A DNA stretch of 64,000 nt from Roseicyclus persicicus. Lineage in GTDB: Bacteria; Pseudomonadota; Alphaproteobacteria; Rhodobacterales; Rhodobacteraceae. Positions 1 through 6,844 of the stretch are shown piece by piece (position 1 is the first letter of the stretch; each line of letters begins with the position of its first letter). The translations under genes and the position numbers were made by a program. Location: the NCBI RefSeq assembly GCF_012395815.1, contig NZ_JAAZQQ010000001.1, positions 963,580-1,027,579 of the forward strand. Reading direction: 5' to 3'. Below the pieces are notes generated by a model. The model did not search any database, was not told the DNA's origin, and worked only from the letters and a program-made list of their open reading frames with translations.

Positions 1-288
1 TTCCTGACCGCCTCCACGGCGCTCCGGGCCTATGTCTCGGCGCCGCGGATCGGGCTTCTGCTGGTCGCGCTGGGCCTCTACACGCTGGGCAACCTGATCA
101 TGGTGCGGCTGATGCGCGAGACCGGGATGGCCGTCGCCATCTCGATCTCGGCGGTGCTGCAGCTGGTGCTGGCGGCCGGGGTGGGGATGCTGCTGTTCGG
201 CGAGCGGCCGGGGATGCTGCAATCGGCGGGGCTCGTGCTGGGCATCGTCGCGGTGGCGCTGATCGTCTGGCCGACGCGTCCGGGCTGA
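1..288 (+). CDS. small DMT/SMR-like membrane transporter, 3' end
   Basis: The reading frame is already open at base 1, so only the last 95 residues are visible. They form about three hydrophobic helices and end with a short WPTRPG tail. The pattern of Gly/Ala/Leu-rich helices, with the FGERP turn before the last helix, looks like the C-terminal half of a drug/metabolite transporter of the EamA or small multidrug resistance type, acting in the inner membrane. The gene sits 13 bases before the first permease of an ABC importer on the same strand, so it may share that transcript. Substrate unknown. Family assignment is moderate because the N-terminus is missing. Confidence 0.6.
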   Translation, partial: FLTASTALRAYVSAPRIGLLLVALGLYTLGNLIMVRLMRETGMAVAISISAVLQLVLAAGVGMLLFGERPGMLQSAGLVLGIVAVALIVWPTRPG

Positions 289-301
289 GGAGGGGGGCGG
301 C

Positions 302-1297
302 ATGAGCGTCGCGGCCGCCTCCGCGCCGACCGGCCGCCGCGGCGGCGCCGCGCTGGGCACGCTTGTCGGCGCCGTGCTGCCGGTGCTGACGGTGGTGCTG
401 GCCATCGTGGCGCTGTGGTATGCTGCCTCCGTGATGATGAACCGCGCCTGGACGCTCGACCAGATGGAGCGGCGCGGCCTCGAGATGACGGCGATGGAGA
501 TCGTCGCCGACACCATGAACCAGGAACGCCCCGTGCTGCCGACACCGCACCAGGTCTTTGCCGAGCTGTGGAACACGACGGTGGGCGAACCCGTGATGCG
601 CGAGCGGCGCGGCCAGATGCAGGGCAACCCCCGCAACCTGGTGTTCCACGCCTACCACACGCTGTGGCCCACCATCCTCGGCTTCGGGATCGGCTCGATC
701 CTCGGCATCCTGCTGGCCGTCGGCATCGTCCATTCCCGCGCGATGGACATGAGCGTCATGCCCTGGGCCATCGCCAGCCAGACCATCCCGATCCTCGCCA
801 TCGCGCCGATCATCGTGGTGGTGGTGTCGAACCTGCCCGCGCTGAACAACGCGGTGGATGCGGGCCTCATCAGCGAGGACACCAAGCTCCTGGTGCCCAA
901 GGCGCTGATCTCGGCCTATCTCAGCTTCTTCCCCGTCGTGGTCGGCATGGTCGCGGGCCTGCGCAGCCCCAATGCCATGGACCTCGACCTGATGCGCACC
1001 TATTCGGCCAGCCGGCCGCAGACCTTCTGGAAGCTGCGGCTGCCGGCCTCGGTGCCGTTCCTGTTCACCTCGCTCAAGGTGTCCATCGCGGCCGCGCTGG
1101 TCGGCACCATCGTGGCCGAGCTGCCCACCGGCGCCCGCTTCGGCCTCGGCGCGCGGCTCCTGACGGGGAGCTACTACGGCCAGACCATCCAGATCTGGTC
1201 GGCGCTGTTCATGGCGGCGATCTGCGCGGCCGGCCTGGTGATGCTGCTCGGCGCGATCGAGAAGCTGGTCCTGAAACGCATGGGGGTGAAGCCATGA
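302..1297 (+). CDS. ABC transporter permease (SsuC/TauC/ThiX type)
   Basis: This 331-residue inner-membrane permease belongs to the BPD_transp_1 family of nitrate/sulfonate/thiamine-precursor importers. A transmembrane helix near residues 20-45 is followed by a soluble loop and five or more further helices. The coupling (EAA-type) loop with DLMRTYSAS and KLRLPASVPF lies near residues 228-255. ATG 302 is preceded by a GGAGGGGGG ribosome site. The stop overlaps the next permease by ATGA, so the two are probably made together as a heterodimer. The ATP-binding subunit is not downstream and presumably lies left of the window. Confidence 0.88.
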   Translation: MSVAAASAPTGRRGGAALGTLVGAVLPVLTVVLAIVALWYAASVMMNRAWTLDQMERRGLEMTAMEIVADTMNQERPVLPTPHQVFAELWNTTVGEPVMRERRGQMQGNPRNLVFHAYHTLWPTILGFGIGSILGILLAVGIVHSRAMDMSVMPWAIASQTIPILAIAPIIVVVVSNLPALNNAVDAGLISEDTKLLVPKALISAYLSFFPVVVGMVAGLRSPNAMDLDLMRTYSASRPQTFWKLRLPASVPFLFTSLKVSIAAALVGTIVAELPTGARFGLGARLLTGSYYGQTIQIWSALFMAAICAAGLVMLLGAIEKLVLKRMGVKP

Positions 1298-2214
1298 AGG
1301 CCGCGGCCCTCCCGCCCTGGGGCCTGCCCGCGCTGGGTGCCGCGCTGATCGCCCTGGCGGCCATGACCGACCAGCGGCTTGCGCTCATCCTCGCCGTCTG
1401 GTTCGGCGCCTGGGGCCTCAACGCGCTCCTGGCGAACCGGGCCCGGGGCGCGGGCGCGCGGCTGATCGTGCCGCTGATCTTCGGCATCACGCTGCTCGTC
1501 CTGTGGGAACTGGTCGTCGTTCTCTACCAGGTCAGCTTCGTCATCCTGCCCGCGCCGTCGGCGATCTGGGCGCGCATGATCTCGGAAACCGCCATCCTCT
1601 GGGCCGATTTCCAGCAGACCATCCTCAAGGGCGCGCTGGCGGGCTACGCCATCGGCTGCGGCGCGGCCTTCCTCGCCGCGCTCGCCATCGACCGCAGCGG
1701 GTTCCTGCAGCGCGGGCTCCTGCCCGTGGGCAACTTCATCGCGGCGCTGCCCATCGTCGGCACCGCGCCGATCTTCGTGATGTGGTTCGGCTTCGGCTGG
1801 CAGTCCAAGGCCGCCGTGGTCGTGGCCATGGTGTTCTTTCCGATGCTGGTGAACTGCGTGCAGGGGCTCAAGGCGTCGGACGCGATGCAGCGCGACCTGA
1901 TGCGCACCTATGCCGCCAGCTACGGCCAGACGCTGCTCAAGCTGCGCCTGCCGACCGCGCTGCCCTTCGTGTTCAACGGCTTGAAGATCTGCACGACCCT
2001 TGCGCTGATCGGGGCCATCGTCGCCGAATTTTTCGGCTCTCCGACGGTCGGCATGGGATTCCGCATCAAGATCGAGATGGGCCGCCTCGCCATGGATATG
2101 GTCTGGGCGGAAATCGCGGTCGCCGCGCTGGCCGGCTCGCTGTTCTACGGGCTCGTGGGGCTGATCGAGCGGCAGCTGACATTCTGGCACCCGTCGCAAA
2201 GGCGGGGCCGATAA
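1294..2214 (+). CDS. ABC transporter permease, second subunit
   Basis: The product is a 306-residue multispanning permease. It carries the same coupling-loop signature as its neighbour (DLMRTYAAS followed by KLRLPTALPF), pointing to a duplicated pair that forms the membrane channel of one importer. The start is fixed by the ATGA overlap with the upstream permease stop. A binding-protein gene follows after 34 bases with a GGAGGGAAG ribosome site. Family: binding-protein-dependent transport inner membrane component, nitrate/taurine/thiamine-precursor branch. Which substrate moves through it cannot be read from the sequence. Confidence 0.88.
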   Translation: MKAAALPPWGLPALGAALIALAAMTDQRLALILAVWFGAWGLNALLANRARGAGARLIVPLIFGITLLVLWELVVVLYQVSFVILPAPSAIWARMISETAILWADFQQTILKGALAGYAIGCGAAFLAALAIDRSGFLQRGLLPVGNFIAALPIVGTAPIFVMWFGFGWQSKAAVVVAMVFFPMLVNCVQGLKASDAMQRDLMRTYAASYGQTLLKLRLPTALPFVFNGLKICTTLALIGAIVAEFFGSPTVGMGFRIKIEMGRLAMDMVWAEIAVAALAGSLFYGLVGLIERQLTFWHPSQRRGR

Positions 2215-2248
2215 CCAGGACGACAAGGTCCAACTTGGAGGGAAGACC

Positions 2249-3229
2249 ATGAAGAAGACACTGATACCGGCGCTGGCGCTGGGCATGGCCGCCGGCGCGG
2301 CCCAGGCCCAGGACGAGGTGACGCTGCAGCTGCAGTGGGTCACCCAGGCGCAGTTCGCGGGCTACTACGTGGCGCTCGAGAACGGCTACTACGAGGAAGA
2401 AGGGCTCGACGTCACCATCCTGCCCGGCGGCCCGGACATCGCACCGCCCCAGGTGCTGGCCGGCGGCGCGGCCGACGCGATGCTGAACTGGATGCCCTCC
2501 GCGCTGGCCGCCCGCGAGCGTGGCCTGCCGGTGGTCAACATCGCCCAGCCCTTCGTGCGGTCGGGCCTGCAGCTGACCTGCTGGGCCGACACCGGCATCA
2601 CCGAGCCCGCCGACCTGGCCGGCCACACGGTCGCGCACTGGTTCTTCGGCAACGAGTACACCTTCCTTGGCTGGATGAACCAGCTCGGCATCCCGGTCGA
2701 CGGGTCCGAGACCGGCGTCACGCTGCTGCAGGCGGGCTTCAACGTCGACCCGCTGCTGCAGCGGCAGGCCGACTGCATCTCGACCATGACCTACAACGAA
2801 TACTGGCAGATCATCGACGCGGGCGTCTCGCCCGAGGAACTGGTGACCTTCCGCTATTCCGACTACGGCGTCGACACTCTGGAAGACGGCATCTGGGTGC
2901 TCGAGGAAAACCTCAACGACCCCGCCTTCTTCGACAAGATGGTCCGCTTCGTCCGCGCCTCGATGCGGGGCTGGGTCTGGGCGGCCGAGAACCCCGCCGA
3001 GGCCGCGATGATCGTGCTCGACTATGACGAGACCGGCGCCCAGACCGAGGAGCACCAGCTCCGCATGATGGGCGAGATCGCGCTCCTGGTGGACGCGAAC
3101 GGCGGCACGCTCGACGAGGAATCCTATGCCCGCACCGTCCGCACGCTCCTCGAAGGCGGCGACGCGGTGATCACCGCGGAACCGACCGGCGCCTGGACCC
3201 ACGCGGTCACGGATGCCGCGCTGAACTGA
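2249..3229 (+). CDS. ABC transporter substrate-binding protein, NMT1/THI5-like
   Basis: The 326-residue protein begins with a Sec signal peptide (MKKTLIPALALGMAAGAAQA, cleavage after AQA), so the mature protein is periplasmic. The first mature segment, with LQLQWVTQAQFAGYYVAL and a following GYYEEEGLDV, is the hallmark of NMT1/THI5-like binding proteins, which include hydroxymethylpyrimidine (ThiY), riboflavin and taurine binders. The Cys-rich CCCxC motif of THI5 synthases is absent, so it is a binder and not an enzyme. It closes the permease-permease-binding protein operon. A candidate terminator hairpin follows 24 bases after the stop. Ligand unassigned; a pyrimidine- or thiamine-related ligand is a reasonable guess. 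Confidence 0.88.
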   Translation: MKKTLIPALALGMAAGAAQAQDEVTLQLQWVTQAQFAGYYVALENGYYEEEGLDVTILPGGPDIAPPQVLAGGAADAMLNWMPSALAARERGLPVVNIAQPFVRSGLQLTCWADTGITEPADLAGHTVAHWFFGNEYTFLGWMNQLGIPVDGSETGVTLLQAGFNVDPLLQRQADCISTMTYNEYWQIIDAGVSPEELVTFRYSDYGVDTLEDGIWVLEENLNDPAFFDKMVRFVRASMRGWVWAAENPAEAAMIVLDYDETGAQTEEHQLRMMGEIALLVDANGGTLDEESYARTVRTLLEGGDAVITAEPTGAWTHAVTDAALN

Positions 3230-3252
3230 TCCCGGCCCCGGCCGGCGTGGCG

Positions 3253-3280
3253 CAGCCCCGGGGGCAACCCCGGGGCTGTT
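3253..3280 (+). terminator. hairpin terminator after the ABC importer operon
   Basis: An 11-bp perfect stem (CAGCCCCGGGG paired with its complement) closes on a GCAA tetraloop and is followed by TT. It lies 24 bases past the binding-protein stop. The GNRA-type loop and long GC stem fit an intrinsic terminator with a weak U-tract. It could also act in the opposite direction for the convergent gene ending at 3314. Confidence 0.6.
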
Positions 3281-3313
3281 GCCGTTTCCGGGGGCCGGCC
3301 ATCGCGGCCATCG

Positions 3314-3676
3314 CTACCGCCGCAGGTCGATCCGCGGCGCCCCGGCGTCCCTGTCGGGCGGGGCGAGGCGGTCGGGCGCGTAGCCCGTGCCGGGCGGCGG
3401 GGGCGGGTCGTCGACCTTGTCGAAATCGCCCACCTGCCGGGTGTTCAGCGGCGGGATGCCCAGCCCCTTCAGCGGCGGCGGGTCGGCGGGCGGCTCCAGC
3501 GGGTCGGCGCGCGGGGTCTCCCGCGGGTCGAGGCGGGGGCCGCGCGCGGTTTCGGCGGCGGTGACGGCGGCCGCGCCCAGCATCGGCGGGGCGGCGGCGG
3601 GCGTGCCCTTGGGGTCGGGCCGGGCCGGTCCCGCGACGGGCAGCGGGACGGCGGGCAGGGGAGGGAGCGGTGTCAT
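3314..3676 (-). CDS. hypothetical proline-rich protein
   Basis: A 120-residue frame opens at ATG 3676 and reads through a Pro/Asp/Arg-rich composition. It has the segments PPLNTRQVGDFDKVDD and PGTGYAPDRLAPPDRD and ends IDLRR. No membrane helix, signal or known domain is visible. The predicted protein looks disordered. Alternative frames in the same place are much more basic or Arg/Ala-rich, typical of shadows, whereas this one has mixed acidic and hydrophobic residues in its C-terminal half. It points convergently at the ABC operon. I do not recognise it; it may be a lineage-specific protein. Confidence 0.4.
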   Translation of the reverse strand: MTPLPPLPAVPLPVAGPARPDPKGTPAAAPPMLGAAAVTAAETARGPRLDPRETPRADPLEPPADPPPLKGLGIPPLNTRQVGDFDKVDDPPPPPGTGYAPDRLAPPDRDAGAPRIDLRR

Positions 3677-3881
3677 CCACGGACTCCGGGTCGCACAGGC
3701 CCCCAACCTGGCCATCATCCTGCCCCGGTCGGCGCCGGACGGGAAGGGGATCGTTAAAATGCCTTGCAAGATCCGGCCCGGGCCCCGTGCGCCGCGCCCA
3801 CCTGTAAACAATGGCACAACCCGTTCTGTCGGCGCCGGTTTCCTGTTAAGGTCGCGCCGACCCAGCCGCCCGAGCCCGCCC

Positions 3882-5213
3882 ATGCCGCCCGTCACCCCCT
3901 CTGCCCGCCGCGCCCAGCTGACCGGCAACCGCATCCGCGAGCGGCGCCTGGTGCGCGGCATCAAGCAGGCGGAGCTGGCCGAGGCGGTGGGCATCTCGGC
4001 CTCCTACCTCAACCTGATCGAGCACAACCGCCGCCGCATCGGCGGCAAGCTCCTGGTGGCGCTGGCCCGCGCGCTCGACGTGGAACCCGCGCAGCTGTCC
4101 GAAGGCGCCGACGCCACCCTCTACGACGCGCTGCAATCGGCGGCGCAGGCGCTGCCCGCCCCCTTCGGCGCCCGCCCCGAGACCGACCGCATCGACGAGC
4201 TCGCGGGCCGGTTTCCCGGCTGGACCGCCCTGATCGCCGCCCAGCAGAAGCGCATCGCCGCCCTCGACGCGCTGGTCGAGGGGCTGCGCGACCGGCTGGG
4301 CCACGACCCGGTGCTGGCCGAATCGATGCACGAGGTGCTGTCGACCGTCGCCGCGATCCGCTCCACCGCCGACATCCTGGTGCGCGAGCCCGATCTCGAG
4401 GCGGTCTGGCGCAGCCGGTTCCACCGCAACCTCCACGAGGAGGCCGAGCGCCTGTCGACCCGCGCCACCGCGCTCCTGCGCCATTTCGAGGCCGAGGAGG
4501 AAGACGCCGGCAGCCGCGCCGCCTCCACCCCGATCGAGACGGTCGAGGCCATGTTCGAGGCCGCCGGCCACCATTTCCCCGCCATCGAGGCCGAGGGCTG
4601 GGCCGCCATCCCCGGCGTCATCGCGCGCGCCGCCGGCATGGAGGACCCCGCCACCCGCGACCTGGCCGAACGGCTGCTGACCGCCTACGCCGACGATGCC
4701 GCGCGGCTGCCGCTGGCGCTGGTGCGCCCGGCGGCCGAGGCGGCGGGCTACGACCCCGCGGCGCTGCTTGCGCTCGGGGCCGGCGACGTGGCGCTGGTGC
4801 TGCGCCGGCTCGCCACCCTGCCGCGACAGGCGGCGCTGGGCGAGGGCGCGCCGCCCTTCGGCCTGGCGGTCTGCGACGGGTCGGGGGCGCTGATCTTCCG
4901 CCGCCGGCTCACCGCCTTTTCCATTCCGCGCTTCGGGGCCGGTTGCCCGCTCTGGCCGCTCTACCGCGCGCTCGGCCGCCCCGGCCAGCCCGAGGCCGCG
5001 CTGATCGAGATGCCGCAGGGCGCCCGGTTCCGCGCCTGGGCGGTCAGCCAGCCGGCCGCGCCCGCGGGCTTCGGCGAGGCGCCCGTGATGCAGGCGGTGA
5101 TGCTGGTCACACCGGCCGAGGCGCTGCGGTCCCCGGCGCCCGCCGGCCCGGTCATCGCCGCCGGCCCCGGTTGCCACCTCTGCCCGCGCACGGAGTGCCC
5201 GGCCCGGCGCTGA
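3882..5213 (+). CDS. XRE-family regulator, ScfR/DUF2083-like
   Basis: This 443-residue transcription factor has an N-terminal Cro/C1 helix-turn-helix (about residues 10-65, with KQAELAEAVGISASYLNLIE). The C-terminal region resembles DUF2083 of short-chain fatty-acyl-CoA regulators, including RRRLTAFSIPRFGAGCPLW and a terminal Cys cluster GCHLCPRTECP. The usual IrrE-like M78 peptidase domain with HExxH is not seen. In its place, residues of about 100-205 form a long helical segment with ESMHEVLSTVAAIRS, resembling a histidine-kinase dimerisation helix. ATG 3882 is chosen because the helix-turn-helix begins just after it. A role sensing acyl-CoA or carbon status is inferred from the family. The ligand is unknown. 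Confidence 0.78.
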   Translation: MPPVTPSARRAQLTGNRIRERRLVRGIKQAELAEAVGISASYLNLIEHNRRRIGGKLLVALARALDVEPAQLSEGADATLYDALQSAAQALPAPFGARPETDRIDELAGRFPGWTALIAAQQKRIAALDALVEGLRDRLGHDPVLAESMHEVLSTVAAIRSTADILVREPDLEAVWRSRFHRNLHEEAERLSTRATALLRHFEAEEEDAGSRAASTPIETVEAMFEAAGHHFPAIEAEGWAAIPGVIARAAGMEDPATRDLAERLLTAYADDAARLPLALVRPAAEAAGYDPAALLALGAGDVALVLRRLATLPRQAALGEGAPPFGLAVCDGSGALIFRRRLTAFSIPRFGAGCPLWPLYRALGRPGQPEAALIEMPQGARFRAWAVSQPAAPAGFGEAPVMQAVMLVTPAEALRSPAPAGPVIAAGPGCHLCPRTECPARR

Positions 5214-5223
5214 GGCGCGGGGC

Positions 5224-6006
5224 TCAGCCCGGGGTGGCGGGCTTGCGCGCCCGGATGAAGGTCGGCCGGTGCTCGCCCGAGCGCAGCACCACCAGCATCC
5301 GGTCCCAGATCTCGATGTTGCGGTCGACGAACTCCTCGCCCAGCCGCGCCGCGACCTCGGCCCGCCAGGGCCCCCGCATCCGCGCCAGTTCCGCCTCGGC
5401 CACCTCCCGGTACCAGGGGTTGCGGTCGACGGTCTCCACCTCGACCAGCCCCGCCGCCTCGGCCGCGGCCCGGTAGCGCGCGGGCGAGGCCATGCCGAAA
5501 TCCAGCGCCTCGGCGTCCATGTAGGCCCGCATCTCGGGCGAGGGCGGGCCGTCGTGGCCGATCAGCCAGTCCGAGGCGAGGAACCGGCCCCCGGGCTTCA
5601 GCACCCGCGCCACCTCGGCCATCAGGGCGGCCTTGTCGGGGATGTGGACGATCGAGTCCTTGGAGAACACCACGTCGAAACAGCCCGGCGGAAAGGGCAG
5701 CGGCCCCGGCCAGACCCGCACCAGCCCGATCCGCCGGTCCAGCCCCGCCGCGGCGACCAGCGTCCGGGCGCGTTCCAGCACGCCGTCCTCCACGTCGATG
5801 CCGGTGACGTGGCCCGCGCCGTGATCCCGCACCAGGCACAGGTCGATGCCGCCCGCCCCGCAGCCGATGTCGAGCACCGAAAGGCCGGCGATGTCGTGCC
5901 CCTCGAGCACGCGGGCCACCTCGGCCGGCCCGCCGGGCGACAGGAACCCCTCGCCCCAGATCGCCTCCAGCAGCGCGATCAGCTCGGCCGGGTAGTGGTC
6001 GGTCAT
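5224..6006 (-). CDS. class I SAM-dependent methyltransferase, PEAMT-like
   Basis: The 260-residue cytosolic methyltransferase has a Rossmann SAM site: motif I LSVLDIGCGAGGIDLCL, the acidic end of strand 2 in VTGIDVEDGVLE, and the post-motif FSKDSIVHIPDKAAL followed by LKPGGRFLASDWL. The last block closely resembles phosphoethanolamine N-methyltransferases, which methylate phosphoethanolamine toward phosphocholine, though the length is that of a single-domain enzyme. ATG 6006 is chosen because the protein then begins MTDHYPAEL, as is usual for the group. The gene converges on the upstream regulator with 10 bases between stops. Substrate not proven; a UbiE-like quinone or sterol role is possible. 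Confidence 0.75.
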   Translation of the reverse strand: MTDHYPAELIALLEAIWGEGFLSPGGPAEVARVLEGHDIAGLSVLDIGCGAGGIDLCLVRDHGAGHVTGIDVEDGVLERARTLVAAAGLDRRIGLVRVWPGPLPFPPGCFDVVFSKDSIVHIPDKAALMAEVARVLKPGGRFLASDWLIGHDGPPSPEMRAYMDAEALDFGMASPARYRAAAEAAGLVEVETVDRNPWYREVAEAELARMRGPWRAEVAARLGEEFVDRNIEIWDRMLVVLRSGEHRPTFIRARKPATPG

Positions 6007-6156
6007 GGCGGCGTGCCCCCCTGCGAGTCGCCCGGTGTCGTCCGCGCCATTGCGCATGACGCCGGGGCCGTCGCCAAGGGGGCACGCGGGCACCCCATTG
6101 CCTAATCCCGCGCCGCGCTGCAAACTCGCCCGACCCAAGGCGGAGGGAGGACAGCC

Positions 6157-6546
6157 GTGGGCGGACGCATCCTGCTCGTGGAGGACGAGGGCAACATTCT
6201 CGAAGCCATCGGCTTCATTCTCAGCCGCGCCGGCTGGGAGGTGCAGGGCCATGGCAACGGGGCCACCGCCCTCGACGCGGTCGCCCGCACGGGGCCCGAC
6301 CTGATCGTGCTCGACGTGATGCTGCCCGGCCGCTCGGGCCTGGAAATCCTGCGCGACCTGCGTGCGCGCCCCGAGACGGCCGAGCTGCCCGTCCTCATGC
6401 TCACCGCCAAGGGCCAGGCCCGCGACCGCGAGACCGCGCTGGAGCTGGGCGCCAACGCCTACCTGACCAAGCCCTTCTCCAACGCCGACCTGCTCGCCAC
6501 CGTCACCCGGCTGGCCGAGGCCCGGGCCGCGACGGGCCGCGGCTGA
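6157..6546 (+). CDS. single-domain response regulator
   Basis: This 129-residue receiver-only protein starts at GTG 6157 behind a GGAGGGAGG ribosome site. The acidic pocket (ED in ILLVEDEG), the phospho-acceptor Asp53 in LIVLDVMLPG, the Thr in MLTAKG and the Lys in TKPFS are all in place. With no output domain it must act through protein contacts or as a phosphate shuttle. The transporter-linked histidine kinase 300 bases downstream on the same strand is the obvious partner, with a small membrane protein encoded between. I infer a three-gene signalling operon. Confidence 0.88.
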   Translation: MGGRILLVEDEGNILEAIGFILSRAGWEVQGHGNGATALDAVARTGPDLIVLDVMLPGRSGLEILRDLRARPETAELPVLMLTAKGQARDRETALELGANAYLTKPFSNADLLATVTRLAEARAATGRG

Positions 6547-6559
6547 GGCCCGGGCCCCG

Positions 6560-6844
6560 ATGGCGCGGCGGCTGTTTCTCGAACGGCGGACCTACCGGCA
6601 GAACCGGCTGCAGGACGCCGCGCGGCTGTTGCCGGTGCTGGGGCTGGTGCTGTTCTTCGCGCCGGTCTTCATCCGCGGCGACGCGGCCGAGGCCGGCCCG
6701 TCGCTGTCGAGCTGGCTGGTCTACTACTTCGCCGTCTGGATCGGCCTGATCGTGCTGACCGCGGTGGTGTCGCGCGCCCTGACGCCGGGCGGCCGCGCCG
6801 AGCCGGGGTCGCCGCCGCCGCCGCCCGAGGGGGAGGGCGGCTGA
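6560..6844 (+). CDS. small two-helix membrane protein upstream of SSS-kinase
   Basis: A 94-residue product with a basic N-terminus (RRLFLERRTYRQNR), two transmembrane helices at about 23-40 and 50-70, and a Pro/Glu-rich cytoplasmic tail (PPPPPEGEGG). The layout resembles the small subunit that precedes a sodium:solute symporter (as DUF485/DUF4212 proteins precede symporters), but I cannot assign it to a named family. Its stop overlaps the kinase start (TGATG), so the two are translationally coupled. It may stabilise or tune the symporter domain of the kinase. Confidence 0.7.
   Translation: MARRLFLERRTYRQNRLQDAARLLPVLGLVLFFAPVFIRGDAAEAGPSLSSWLVYYFAVWIGLIVLTAVVSRALTPGGRAEPGSPPPPPEGEGG

Noticed and set aside
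1..300. TPP riboswitch or THI box before the ABC permeases
   Set aside because: The bases before 302 are coding for the upstream transporter, with only 13 bases between; none seen.
3207..3680. 157-codon minus-strand frame overlapping the proline-rich hypothetical gene
   Set aside because: Arg/Ala-rich, with no sensible motif; the alternative frame at 3314-3676 has a more protein-like composition.
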